A stretch of 64,000 nucleotides of DNA from Pochonia chlamydosporia 170 (lineage: Eukaryota; Ascomycota; Sordariomycetes; Hypocreales; Clavicipitaceae). The notes under the pieces are model-generated. The model made no database searches. It had not been told where the DNA came from and saw nothing but the letters and a program-made list of their open reading frames with translations. Shown here piece by piece: positions 24,901 through 36,791 of this stretch. The stretch is taken from assembly GCF_001653235.2 (NCBI RefSeq), contig NC_035791.1, positions 5,952,001 to 6,016,000 on the forward strand. Direction: 5' to 3'. Position 1 is the first letter of the stretch. Every line of letters starts with the position of its first letter. The translations under genes and the position numbers were made by a program.

Positions 24901-25953
24901 TTGAGCATCATCTCCACCAAATCTATGCCAAATCGCAACTCTGTTATACCATGCTCAACCTGCAAGCGCGTGTTCATTTCCAAGAAGAAAAACTGGCCGG
25001 TAGCATCATCGACAAGGTACTCTATTGTCCCCGCTGATCTATACTTGATCTTGCTGGTAAGGAGTCGGGAAACTTCAAACAAACGCGCTCTCAAATCTGG
25101 CCGTTTCTCGACAAACGGGCTGGGCGACTCTTCAATTACTTTTTGATGTCTTCTCTGGATAGAGCACTCTCGCTCACCGAGGATCACACAGTCTTCCCTA
25201 CCATCACCGAAGACTTGCACCTCTATGTGCCGAGACACGGGGAAGTACTTCTCCAAGAAGACTCCTGGGTTTGAGAACAGAGCTTTACCCCGACTGACAA
25301 CGTTGCTAAACGAGGCGCGTACTTCACTCTCGTTCTCGCATATCTTCAAGCCCTAAAAGTGTATTAGTGCTGGTATGGTTATGAGTGTTTTGCGAAGTTG
25401 CTGATTCTTACCATTCCTCCACCTCCTGCGGTGGCCTTGAGCATCACCTAAATGCAGCGTTAGGGCAACGTCTTGAACATGGCTCATTCGGTTGACTTAC
25501 AGGATACCCTATTTTCTTGGCAGCAACCGCCGCCTCATCCTCTGATTCAATGATCCCAGAGCCTGGACACGTGGGAACACCAATGCTTGCAGCCAAGTCC
25601 CTCGCACGATCCTTGATACCAAATGTGACAATATGCTCCGGCGAAGGACCGACAAAAACAGCTCCTGCATCTTCAACAGCACCTGCAAACTTGTCATTCT
25701 CAGATAAGAAGCCGTATCCGGGAATGACAAAATGGACGTTGTGCTGCTCTATCAGCCTAACGATCTCCTCGATATTGGTATAGGAGGAAACCGGGATTGA
25801 AAGGTCCGCATCAGCGACATGAGGACTGGATGCATCGATGGCGACGTATATTGAGATTACGAAATAGCCCAGCCGACGAGCTGTTCTTAGAATGCGGTTA
25901 GCAATCTCACCGCGATTAGCGATGAGAAGCCGCCGCGCTGAGATCTTAGCCAT
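21990..25953 (-). CDS. Urea-carboxylase-like biotin enzyme without allophanate hydrolase domain
   Basis: Seven exons (25953-25501, 25447-25412, 25352-23282, 23218-22776, 22721-22417, 22363-22287, 22231-21990) give 1208 residues. Domain order: biotin carboxylase 1-445 (RLLIANRGEIANRI; ATP-grasp KATAGGGGMG; EMNTRLQVEHGITE near 285-300), KipA/AHS2-like 453-755 (SPGSYTTIQDFPARIG, GGPMDS), KipI/AHS1-like 804-1015 (IRQAGDSSILVE; GGLGIGGC), a linker, and a C-terminal biotinyl domain with EAMKM (biotin on Lys1166). This is the layout of urea carboxylase. Fungal Dur1,2 has the same order but with a fused N-terminal allophanate hydrolase, absent here. It should carboxylate urea or a related amide or lactam with bicarbonate and ATP. 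The intron 23219-23281 is 63 nt without an in-frame stop, so the frame reads through it. The neighbouring LamB/YcsF, amidase, transporter and regulator genes suggest one pathway. Confidence 0.9.
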
Positions 25954-27031
25954 TACACTTTAATCACCGCTGCTTGAAAATATGATAAGGGCAAAGAGAT
26001 GTAAATGCTTGTAACTTAGTCATTAAGATGCACTAGAGTAGACATTTGTGCTTTTATAAAGAGACACGTGTTGTATGCATTTAGACTATCTAATACAATG
26101 TGAGTGAACGACCTGGATCGTGCAAGATCGACCGTGCCACAAATGCAATGTGGATTCGTAGGTATTCAACGAAGACTTAGTTCCTTGCAACATCTTAGAC
26201 GGCAATACCCATCAACCGTCTTGACGAGCCGTGGCTTGCCCATTGTATTGTTGGTGTTTGGCGACTTTGCATGGGAACTGGGAACATTTCCCTTTTTGGT
26301 GCTCTTCCACGAGCTTGGCGCCACAAGAAGATCCAACTATCCACAAAATGTCATGCGGAGACTTACACCATGCCATACTTGCGCTTTCAAGCTGTTACGC
26401 ATGCCGTGGAACTGCATTCTTTAAGGTGAAATTGACGACGATAAGCCTCACGGTTGAGAGATGCCTCCAATGTCTTCATGTTCACTCCACCTCGCTTGGA
26501 TATCCTAGCTTCGAAATCATTTTAACTTCCCCAAACTATGTTTCTCCTTCTGGCCGACAAGTCGATACTGTGGCCCACTCTTGGCAATCAATAACCAAGT
26601 GTCTGCGTTTCCCATGACCTCTACGAGGACGCTAATATCAAGACCCTGGAATTTGATGGTAGTTTGAGCTTGCCAGCTCTAGTTCCTGAAATAGCTCTTC
26701 AGCAGTGACGCAAAGAGTAGGTTTTCACGAGGGGAGCTAAGTTTGGCGACTGTGCCTATGGTGCACTGCTCCGGAGAATATCTCATAGTCGCACTTCGCC
26801 GTGAGGATACTGTTTCGGTAATTCCTAGCTTCCGGTCGGGGCTACGGACTTCGTTCTGGTTCTAGCTCTATATTCATGAGATCACGATTGGAGAGGGCAC
26901 TGGGTTCAACGCCGGTGTACTAGTCTGACTACATGCGATATCTTCTTAAGGACAAGACCGGTCAATCTGGAAGCACAAGCTGGGCACTCAAATCTTAGTT
27001 GATTGAGGCAGCACTGCAGTAGAATAGCAAC
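25954..27031. promoter_or_regulatory. Divergent promoter region of carboxylase and amidase genes
   Basis: About 1.1 kb between two divergent cluster genes, so probably a shared control region. Plus-strand frames at 26104-26424 and 26231-26617 overlap each other, show no domain and are not supported as genes. No clear TATA box is seen for the amidase. Confidence 0.5.
26051..26058 (-). promoter_or_regulatory. TATA box of the carboxylase gene
   Basis: TATAAAAG on the minus strand, about 100 bases upstream of the ATG at 25953. Confidence 0.5.
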
Positions 27032-28905
27032 ATGGGACAAACTTCCTGGCAAGCTGTTGCAGAGGTTCGTGTTCACGTCACGCCGCCTGATGAATCTCAG
27101 CTAACAAATACTAGCAATACCAACGGCAGCGCACATCTGCGATACCAGTGCAATGGGTTATCCCACCCCAGAAATTACAGGGACTTAAAGAGTCAACCAC
27201 TCGAGTTCTTGATGTGCTGTCAGAGCTGCTCCCGCAGCATGTTTTACAGATAACTCGCCACGGCGCATCCGCTCTGGCCACCAAGATAAGAGACCGGGAA
27301 TACACATGCCTGCAAGTCACAGAGGCATTTTGCCAACAAGCAGCAGTCGCGCAACAGTTGACCAACTGTCTCACGGAAATATTCTTCCATGACGCTCTCA
27401 AGCAAGCTCGCCAGCTTGATCACGTTCTTGAAACGACAGGGAAGCCGGTAGGACCATTGCATGGTGTGCCTGTGTCCGTCAAAGACCACTATAACGTTAA
27501 AGGATACCCAACTACTGCTGGATACATCTCATATGCCAAGAACGGCATCAAAAATGAAGACGCTCACATTGTGCAAATCATGAGAAACGCAGGGGCTGTT
27601 CTCTACGCCAAGACGAATAATCCGCAGTGTATGATGGTCCTCGAAACGGTAAGTAACATATACGGACGCACTTTAAACCCATGGAACACCAATCTTGGTG
27701 CTGGTGGCTCTAGTGGAGGAGAGGGCGCTCTTCTCGCACAACGCGGTTCGCCGCTGGGGATCGGGTCTGATATTGGAGGATCAATCAGGGTTCCTGCCGC
27801 GTTCAACGGTCTCTATGGCTTTAAGCCATCTGGGAAACGGGTTCCCACTGCCGGATGGGAGTGTACCATGACAGGTGCAGAGTCGATCACCGCCGTTGCA
27901 GGGCCGATGGGCCATAGTATCCAGGATCTGGAGCTCTTTTTCCAGGTGGTTTCGGACTCGAAGCCTTGGTTGAAGGAACCTCTTCTTGCGATGCCTTGGC
28001 AATCACAGATTGAAAATCATGGAGATAAAAAGTTGAAGATTGGGGTCATGGTTTGTGATGAGGTTGTACTGCCGCATCCTTATATTACCAGAGTTTTGAA
28101 AGCGGTTGCAGATCAGCTGGAACAGAATGGACACGAAGGTAACATGCCATTTATACCTCCGATATTTATGGGACGAATTGAGTTAACAATAGCTACTATT
28201 AGTTTTTGGCTTCAAGCCCCATGACCACATGAGGGCATGGGATGACATCCTGCTGCCGCTGTATTTTACGGATGGAGGTCTGGATATTAAGCAGACTCTT
28301 GCCGCAGGAGAGGAGCCCATGCTCCCATCTGCAAAGAAGCTGCTTGATGATCCCAAGATTAAACAGCGGTCCATACATGAAGTCTGGAAGGTGAGATTGT
28401 CCATTTCCCCTCTGATATATTGTCGTGAAGAGTGTATCTCACACCAGCCACAGCTCAATATCGCTCGCGATGTATATCGAACAGAGTACCTACAGAAATG
28501 GGCCGAGACAACCAAGTCAGGCACCTCACACAAACCCATGGATGTTCTCATTTGTCCGGTGGCGCCATTACAAGGCACTCGTCACGACGTTAAGCCCTGG
28601 TGGGGATACTGCGCACAATGGAATCTGCTCGACTACCCTAGCGGTGTGATTCCCGTGGGTAAGGTCCTAGAGACTGACTTGTATCCTGACGAATACAAGC
28701 CTCTGAGCGAGCTGGACAAGGAGAATATGTTGCTTTGTAAGTTAAATAATCCGACCATGGTATCTCGCTACGCTAACATTCCGTCGTAGATGATAATGGA
28801 CTCTACAGGGGAATGCCAGTCTCTGTTCAAGTAGTTGGCTTACCGTATCATGATGAAACAGTTATGGGAGCAATGAATATCATAGACAAGATTGTCAATG
28901 CCTGA
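27032..28905 (+). CDS. Amidase-signature enzyme
   Basis: Five exons (27032-27064, 27115-28138, 28203-28390, 28454-28736, 28790-28905) give 547 residues, typical for fungal acetamidase-like enzymes. The first exon has only 11 codons and its donor is GTTCGT. The catalytic Lys-cisSer-Ser triad is visible: Lys134 in SVKDHYNV, Ser210 in GAGGSSGGEG, and Ser234 in GSDIGGSIR. The spacing of 76 and 24 residues is close to that of fatty-acid amide hydrolase. The C-terminal block YRGMPVSVQVVGLPYHDE is typical. It hydrolyses a carboxamide to acid and ammonia; it has no C-terminal allophanate hydrolase domain. Beside a urea-carboxylase-like enzyme it could perform the hydrolytic step that Dur1,2 carries out with its fused amidase, which is inference. 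The intron 28391-28453 is 63 nt and stop-free in frame. Confidence 0.88.
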
Positions 28906-29085
28906 CAAGCATGTGGAAGTTACTCGTCAAACACACTGGGACTTGCGACGTCATGGAAACATATGCATTAGCTAGGGGTACTTTGGGCAGTGCAGGTCAA
29001 ATTACAGCTATAAAAGATCCAACGCTCATCAAATCACACCCATAGCTCGAAGTTGAACTTCCATCGCATTCGTACAGTGGTCCAA

Positions 29086-30349
29086 CTATTCCGGCTTCTG
29101 ACCAATAACCACATGAAAAGGGATATATCCATGCTGCGAACTGTCCATCAAATCCTTCCTCACCCCAACCAAATAAAGCTCAATCTCCTCCTGCGGCCAC
29201 TTCAAACCATGTTTAAACGGCTTTATTGACACGCCAGACAAGGCATCGTAAATCATGCTCCTGTTGTAAAGGCCAATAGTCTTCATCTTCTGCCCCTTGG
29301 GCCACACACCGACGGGAACCTTGCGTGGGACCTCCTGAACATGAATGAAGCCCGCGTCAAGAAGGAATTGCTGATTCTTCCGCATCGCTAGCAAGTCCAC
29401 CCCAAAGGATTCAAGTCCCTTCTTCATATTGTCGAAGAAGCCGGCTACCATGTTTCCCGGCCGGACAGAGTCGTCGTCGCATCGTAGGTCAAACATGAGT
29501 TCTTGCATTTCAATCCAGCCCCCGGGTGCGAGGGCTTCGTATGCTCTGGAAACTAGTAGTGGCCAGTCTCGGATTGACGATGTCATGTGTCGGAGATGAA
29601 TGTAATCTAGTGAGTTCTCGGGATAGACCCATTCCGCTTCGGCGTCGTCGAGGATGAAGTGCACATTTGGGGGGACCCATTGTGGTTGAATGGGACTTAG
29701 GTCTATGCCTTGGACGTCTGCTTCTGGATACTCGTCACCCACTTGGGAAGTAGACGTTAGCAAGTTTTCATGAGTCGCGGGTTGAATTTGCCATTCGTGT
29801 AGCCTGATATTTGGTGTATTAACGTGCACGAAAACTTCACTCACTGTCAGTGGCCCAAATACCCGTTCCAGTCCCGACATCCAAAATCCGCTGCGGGTTG
29901 TGCAAAGGCGCAAAGTGCAGCCTGCCATCGCAAAGGTTGACAATCATGGAGTGCTTCATGTCTTCTCTCTCCTGTTCGGGCTCATCGTTTGGAAACTGGT
30001 ACCGACCCTCCTGGTATTTGTGGTAACGCCGGTTGTTCTCAAAAGCATAGTCGCGGATGCTGCTAGATATTGAGGTCGAGGCAGTTGATCCGGCCTCGTC
30101 TGTCCCGTATCCGGCATCACTTGCAGAGTCATAATTGTGTCGTGAATCAACTTCGATGGTTGCTGTGTCATCAGTCTCTATCTCGGCCTCCGGCGGCGAC
30201 TGGTGTTGCTGCGTCGTGGGCTTGACCTCGGAGACGTCAGGTGGTGTCTTCGTCCTCGGAGGTGATTTCGTCTTGGGATCCTTGTCTTTGCCTTTGCTGA
30301 CTGTCTCATCGCTTCGTCGGTCGGCGGCGGCTTCTGTTGTCGATTCCAT
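29086..30349 (-). CDS. LaeA-like SAM-dependent methyltransferase
   Basis: Two exons (30349-29845, 29741-29086) with a 103-nt phase-1 intron give 386 residues. Residues 1-100 are charged and low-complexity (Thr, Pro, Asp, Glu, Ser), probably disordered. Then come ENNRRYHKYQEGRYQFPNDE..E and RILDVGTGTGIWA (SAM-binding motif I). After the intron, the segments DLSPIQPQWVPPNVHF, YIHLRHM and APGGWIEMQE follow. This arrangement is shared by LaeA-like and related fungal methyltransferases. Such proteins affect secondary metabolism or methylate small molecules; the role here cannot be told from sequence. It has no visible link to the amidase cluster 200 bp away. Confidence 0.85.
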
Positions 30350-31524
30350 ACTTGCGGATTAAACCGCGTTGGAATTTGGTTCAAGGCGGCCAGCAACAAC
30401 GATTACGCCAACAGAATCCCAGGCCATGTGTATGCATAGCCAGCGATGTGATGGCGGGTAAATGGGTGTTTGGGAGAAAACTAGGCTAGTCGTACTCTCG
30501 TTGTCTCTGTCTGGGAACGGAATTGCTGGTTGCTGATTGCTGACGGAAGCTTCCAGGAACTGCCGGTAGGTGGAAGATGGATCCAATCAAGGTTGGAGTA
30601 GCATGGAGTCGCCATACTTAGTAGCCAGGGGGCTTGTAATGCGACAAATGAGATCATTGGCGCAAAATAGTGCTGGAGAGAGTCGGGGTGATCAATTGCT
30701 GTTAGCGTCCGCTGTCTTTGACGGGGTTGAATGTCTCGAATGTCTTGCTGTTTGCCTGGTTGATGCCTGGCAGAAGTCAACGGAACGCCTGTGATGCCCA
30801 AAAGACTGGATGACAGCCATGAAGGAAGACGAAGATGGAACGAAATACAACGCAATGTCCAAACTGAGCACTTCCAACACAATATAAATTCGATGGTTGC
30901 CATCGGCCGAATTTGTCCAGAGCAAGTCGAGTGGCCAATGTCTGTCTCTCCAAACCCATCTTCCACATTGAGTGTCACAACAGACGAGACACTGCAAGAT
31001 GCAAGAGACGAGAGACGAGTGGCGGCGCCAGAGAATATTGGATGAAGGAGAACAATAGTAGGCAATACAGCGGAATGTTAAATGCTAGGCAAAGCATCGA
31101 TGGAGACTATTCAGATTTGTCGCCAATCTGACTACTCCACCAGCTTGATGAACCAAGTTGACATTTGAAGTCCAGTCGAAGTCTGATCTTGAATGTCGGT
31201 GGCAGGTGCATCGGACTGGGCCTTCCTTCAATGTTGCCCAGTAATCCTGAGGTCGAGCCAGTCAATTGCCTCTGAGCGCCAGATGCAACTGCCCCTCCAC
31301 TGACCTCCATTGACGCCACTCCGTCCCGCCGGCGTCGGAGCTGCAATCCACTTCCAATGCTCATCCCACCAGACTTGTCGGCATGCCGATGAGAAAATCC
31401 ACTTCATGATCTGACACCATTCCCATGAGACGACAGCTGTACTTTTGCTACTTCCCTGGACCGAATCACCTACCACTGCAGTATACATCACGTCTGAAAT
31501 CCCAGACCTGCCCAATTGCCCGTC
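30350..31524. other. Divergent region between methyltransferase and chorismate mutase genes
   Basis: About 1.2 kb. The minus-strand frame 30481-31065 (194 codons) overlaps several other frames, shows no motif and looks like chance. A small GAGACGA-type repeat is near 30980-31018. Probably the two promoters and leaders. Confidence 0.4.
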
Positions 31525-32469
31525 ATGGATTCCGCAGTGGACATGAACGATGCGTCCAAGGTGTTGGACCTATCCCGGATTCGCTTCCAACTGATGTGAG
31601 TCGAATCAGACCCTCTTCCCGCCATCCCAGACATGTCACCAGTCAATTACACACATTACTAACAAGACCCAGCCGTCTAGAAGATACAATCACCTTTCAC
31701 CTCATTGAGCGAGTCCAATTCGCCCTAAACAAGGTACACTAACAGCCTTATCCATCTCACCCTACTCTCCGCAACCCAAACTCACAATCCTCCAAATCAG
31801 ACCATCTACACCCCCGGCGCCCTCAAGATCCCCAACAGCAACCTCTCCTTCTTCGACTGGTACTTCTCCGAACAAGAAAAACTCCAATCCCTCATCCGCC
31901 GCTACGAATCCCCCGACGAATACCCCTTCTTCCCGGACGCCGTCCAAACCCCCATCCTCAAGCCCCTCAACTACCCCAAGATTCTGCACCCCAACGACGT
32001 CAACGTCAACGACAAGATTAAAAACTTCTACATTGAAAAGTTCCTCCCCGCCGTGTGCCCCGACTTTGGACGCGAAGACCGCGGCGAGTCGCAGGAGAAT
32101 TACGGCTCAGCGGCGACGTCCGACTTCGCGTGTCTGCAGGCGCTGTCGCGGAGAATTCATTTCGGCAAATTCGTCGCGGAGTCGAAATACCGATCTGATC
32201 CGGAGAAGTACAAGAAGTTGATTTTGGCGAATGACCGGGTGGGCATTGAGACGAGCATTACGAATAAGGCGGTGGAGAAGTCTGTGCTGGCGAGGTTGCG
32301 GCTCAAGGCTTTAACGTATGGCAAGGATCCGTCTATTTCGGATGAGTCTGAGGAGCATGTGAAGATTGATGTGGATGCGGTGGTGGCCATGTATGAGGAC
32401 TTTGTAATTCCGTTGACCAAGGAGGTTGAGGTGGAGTACTTGATGCAGAGATTGGAAGGTGAACAATAG
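31525..32469 (+). CDS. ARO7: Chorismate mutase
   Basis: Three exons (31525-31595, 31673-31733, 31801-32469) with introns of 77 and 67 nt in phases 2 and 0 give 266 residues, close to the 256 of yeast Aro7. The all-helical AroQ-type fold is indicated by [28 protein letters not shown], the [13 protein letters not shown] segment, [17 protein letters not shown] and the C-terminal [17 protein letters not shown]. It rearranges chorismate to prephenate in phenylalanine and tyrosine synthesis, in the cytosol. Yeast-type enzymes are activated by tryptophan and inhibited by tyrosine; the length is consistent with that allosteric form. Housekeeping gene, no oddities. Confidence 0.95.
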
Positions 32470-32588
32470 ACGTGGATGTGCAGGATGTACGACGCTTGGT
32501 CACGAAATGGGAATTGGATGTTGGGAACTTTGAATCATGGTAGTCATATCTATAAAATGTTTAATTTTCCTCATGTGGCTGATGCATG

Positions 32589-33506
32589 TTACTGCGGCCG
32601 CAAGTAGTCATTGATGGCCTTAACTGCACCCGGAAACTTGCTCGCTTCAATCAAAATCATATGTCCAGCGGGTTTGATGCCCGCCTCCTGGAATGCTCGC
32701 TTGCTGTCCGCCACCGAATCCTCCTCCTTGGTGTACGAATAGCTACCGTATGCAAGAGCATGCTTGTGCAACACCTCGTCCTCAGGATGGAAGAAAAAGG
32801 TAGACGCCTCCTCCTTGGCCTTTTTCTTCTTGCGATTCTCCACGTCCAGCGTCGACTCTACTTCTTGGTATGTCTTGGATAGAATCAGGTAGTGCGAAAA
32901 CTCGTATGGCTCCTTGTCCTCCACCGCTGCCTCGACCTCGTCGATGAGCATTGAGTACAGCGGCGGTCCAATTTCAGGCGGCATGTTGATGAAACGCTCG
33001 GAGAATACCAATCCAACATGCTTGCCGGCATTGATGAGCTCGGGGATCACAGCTAGCGAGTCGTTTGTTTGCGCCTTTTCGACCAAGTATTTCAGAATGT
33101 CATTCATGGGCTCCGTCTCGCGGTGGACATGTGTGTTGAGGGCAGTGAGCATGGCGTATGGGTCGGTTTCTTTCCCGTCGACTTTGACGGTCGAACCGAT
33201 TGTGGGTTGGGAGAGGACAAGGTCGGCCAGCGCGGACATGTTGAATACGTTGGCATCTACATCGAAGAGCTGTCGCAGGAGGGCTTTGATGCCGTGGAAG
33301 TCGATTTCGGGGTCAAAGTTGAACCATTCAAACTCGACGTCTACCATGTCAAAGTCCTGGGGTCTCAGTGTTAGCGTATGGTCAAGTTATTGAGACTAAA
33401 GCATGCACCATACCTCCTCGTCGTTGCTATCCTCATCCATTCGGTCCGCACCAGCGTCGGCGGGCGGGACCTCTTTACCCTCTTCTCTTGATCTCTTCTT
33501 GCCCAT
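32589..33506 (-). CDS. BCP1: Bcp1/BCCIP family protein
   Basis: Two exons (33506-33414, 33356-32589) with a 57-nt phase-0 intron give 286 residues, as in yeast Bcp1. The start [12 protein letters not shown] is basic and followed by an acidic stretch (DEDSNDEED). The core [24 protein letters not shown] and the C-terminal [18 protein letters not shown] segments are family hallmarks. Yeast Bcp1 is a nuclear protein that acts as chaperone for ribosomal protein Rpl23 and helps export of certain cargoes. It is convergent with the chorismate mutase gene, with 119 bases between stop codons. Confidence 0.92.
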
Positions 33507-34615
33507 TGTGTGTTGTGTATAGTTTTGGTCGTGCGATTATGGTGTGTAGCTACCCGTTCGTACGGCTGCCTGCGAGAATTGGCGTGGTGAAAAGATCTAA
33601 GAAAAAAGCAACGCTGGTCTGTATCGTTGAAGAATGTTCAATTGCCCGCCAAATTTGACCTCCATCGGTCGCCTCCCAGAAATTTTGCCAGCAGCCCGCC
33701 CCGCACTAACCCGATCGGGCAGCCAACTTGGGTACGTCATGAGATGGCAGTTGCATATGAAGTCTTTCAAATATTTTGCTAATCATGACCCAAAGCCTGC
33801 GAGTGATATGGGCATCGGTGAAAGTTCTTTCTGAAACATTTAAACATGGAGCTCGGCGTCCGTAAAATTCGTATCCCAACATAACGCCTTCTCGACGTCA
33901 GAGCTCATCGGTTACATACACCTCAAGGTCTCGATTGTACTTCATCGCAGGAGGAGGAAGTTGAATCCTTCAAATATTCATTTTCACTTAGAAAACTCCA
34001 CGGTGCCTTCGTAGCCAATATAGATTGGGAGAAGTATAGCTCATGCATTGTCTCCCAGCCTGTCCTCAGTCTGGTGGCGCTACCCTCTCACCTGCCATTG
34101 TCTTATACCCTCATCCGGCGTACGTAGCAGGTCATAAACTCAGCATCGTCTTAATGCATTCCAAAATGCATCGAGGAGCATTTATTGTGACCCGATTGTT
34201 GAGACCAGGTGAAAGAATGATTCAAAACTCGGGTGCAGCAGAAACCTCGAAATAGCTCGCACCTCGAGCGGTGGGGCGTCCGAGCAGCACCCAACCAATA
34301 ATGTAGCTCCATCCTCTCGGACTCTTCACGAACGACCGGCATGGACGATCACAGTGCTCTGGAGCGGAGGCTGACTTGGACCAGGCCCCGTTGTATCGCA
34401 GCCTGCCAACTTGCGTCACCACCAAGCTTCACCTTAGGCGATATTCTCAACTCACAGCACCGAAAGCAGGCAGCGGAGGAACTTGGATGAGTGTTGTCAC
34501 TACACCATGCTCTTTTGCTAAAAACTTGCCGTCCTCAGTTATTCACTCTCCGGCTTCTCATACCTACCCCGACGACCTCACCCCATCCAACGACATTCCC
34601 GACTGACACGAGGCA
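33507..34615. other. Divergent region between BCP1 and VPS17 genes
   Basis: About 1.1 kb with no supported gene. It contains the promoters of two housekeeping genes transcribed apart. Confidence 0.45.
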
Positions 34616-36526
34616 ATGGACTACAGCGCCTCAATCAACGAGTCCGAGGACCCGGCCGCCTCGCCTTGGGGCAATAGCCCCGGGTCATCGCCACATCATA
34701 CACGCACCGGCTTCGCACCTGTTGCTGGCGAGAATGGCTCCTCGCCGTTCCCATATAGCCCGCAGCCTGGTGGCTTGGAAGCGTCCAGCGATGGTGAAGG
34801 CTTCCAGCGACCTGGCACCGCAACCACAGAATCGGGTACTGAAGGCGGTGATGTCGAGCAGTCTACGACTCTGGGATCTTCTGTGACCGAATCCGCGAGT
34901 GAATCGCACCCTGAGGTCTCCCAGGCTTCCCAGGCTTCCCAGCCAACAGGCCAACAACCAGCATCAGGGCTGAGACGCCAGGCCGAGCAAGCACAGCAAC
35001 CTCCTCCCGCTCAACAAAGACCGCAGTTTAAGCTCCAGGCCAAGATAACAGGTTTGGAACGGACTGGCAAGAAGGACCCTGTGCTTCGTTTCGATGTTCA
35101 TGTGGGTGCCATAACAAAAGTGTCTGGTTTACATTGAGCGCATTCCTCTAACCTGCAATAGACCAACCTCCCGTCGTTCCGAACCACGCAATACCGAGAT
35201 GTCAGACGTCTGCATTCCGAATTCGTCAAGCTCGGAGAGCACCTCATCTCTGCCAACCCCGAAGCCCTCGTCCCTGCGGTTCCGCCTCCTGTAACTGCCG
35301 CTGGTGCTGGAACGGACGAAGACGAGAACCGCGTCAAGGCCATGATGCAGCGATGGTTTACTTATGTCTGCAGCAGTGAGACTCTCATGCGAGACGATGA
35401 GATGGTTTTATTTGTTGAGAGCGATTTTGGCTACAGCCCCTTGGTCAAGATGAAGCAACCAGCCACAGGAGTCCGAAGAAAGATCCTCAAGCAGTTTGCC
35501 CCTCCGCCTGATGATACCCCCGAGCTAGCAGATGCTCGTCCCACCGTGAAGCTTTTCTACCTCGGAACCATGGATGCCGGCCACAAGGTTGACAAAATGG
35601 TCAAAGCGAGAAGAGGTAGGTCCAATTCACACAAAACTCTGAATGCCTATCAACGACTGACAAACCCAGGACTTGGACTCGCTGAATCCGACTACGGCGT
35701 CAAGCTCAGCAACATGCACGTTCAAGAACCCCACCCGGGTCTCGCCAACGCCTACAAAAAGCTTGGCCGAGTGATCCAGACAATGGGCGACTACCACGCT
35801 GCCCAGGCCACCGCCCAAGCAGCCGCCATAGGCGACCCCTTCCAATACCACTCGCAAGACGCCTTCATCGTCAAAGAGTCCCTTACTAACCGACAAATCC
35901 TGATCCGAGAATTCCTTCAATCCCAAGAAGCGACGCGAAGCAAACTCAATGCCGCAGACCGTCTAAAAGCCAGCTCCAGCGTACGCCGTGAAAAGGTCGA
36001 CGAAGCAATCACTGCCCTCGATGATGCCCGCCACTTCGAAGCCAACCTATACAGTAAAACCAACCGCGTGACACAAAACCTCATCCACGAACGAAGGAAG
36101 TGGTTCTTTAGGACGGCTACAGATCTCCGAAGCAGTATCCGCGACTATGTGCTCCGCGAAATTGATGCAGAGCGACGAACCCTTGCGCTTTTGGAGACGG
36201 TCCGGCCTGATATCCGCTCCATTGACGCATCGGGCGGTCTGAGCCGACTGGGTCGTGAATCACACCCTACTGTGCGACGATCAAGCATGGCGTCCAGCCA
36301 GGGACCCAAGGGTGATGCTTGGAGCGGCGTGCCCCGTCGGTCGGATGCTACGCGCAGCACGTCGAGTAGCTTTATGGGTAAGGTTACTGAGGAGAATGAG
36401 CGTGCGGAGGAGGACGCGAGAGAGGGGCAGAGGAGCTCTGGATTGGGGGGTCTGAATGAGGAGGATGATGACGATAGAATTGATGCGAGAAATGCGGCGA
36501 GTAGGCTGGCTACCAGTACTTTTTAA
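34616..36526 (+). CDS. VPS17: Vps17-like sorting nexin of the retromer complex
   Basis: Three exons (34616-35101, 35162-35615, 35670-36526) give 598 residues. The first 130 are Ser/Gly/Gln-rich and disordered, with a small SQA tandem repeat around 34919-34942. A PX domain follows (PQFKLQAKITGLERTGKKDP; TTQYRDVRRLHSEFVKLGEHL). The C-terminal BAR region contains long charged helices (ALDDARHFEANLYSKTNRV; ERRKWFFRTATDLRSSI). Vps17 pairs with Vps5 to shape endosomal tubules for endosome-to-Golgi retrieval. The PX basic patch is the usual phosphoinositide site. The intron 35616-35669 is 54 nt and stop-free in frame, so retention would add 18 residues. Confidence 0.92.
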
Positions 36527-36791
36527 GTACCTACCTAGGTAGATTTGTAGCTGCCTTGTTTTCTTGTGGCATGTAGGTAGGGCAGTGTATCTTTACTATT
36601 AAAATTGAGAGCGAATTTCATCACCAGTCGCTGCATGTGTATCATGTCATTGTCATAACTATATACATGGATGTCTAGGATGGCAGGTAATCTCTATGCT
36701 GCGCCCATGCTCCAAACCAAATCATACCACCTACCATCATTCGCAAGCCTCGATGCCCATTTCATCATGCCCACTTCACAACACCATCAAC

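Noticed and set aside
21990..25953. Identity as Dur1,2 urea amidolyase
   Set aside because: The N-terminal allophanate hydrolase domain is absent and the upstream region is a promoter with a TATA box.
26104..26617. Plus-strand ORFs upstream of the amidase
   Set aside because: Two overlapping frames with no domain and no plausible splice structure; more likely promoter sequence.
30481..31065. 194-codon minus-strand ORF
   Set aside because: Overlaps several other open frames in a promoter region and shows no protein-family signal.
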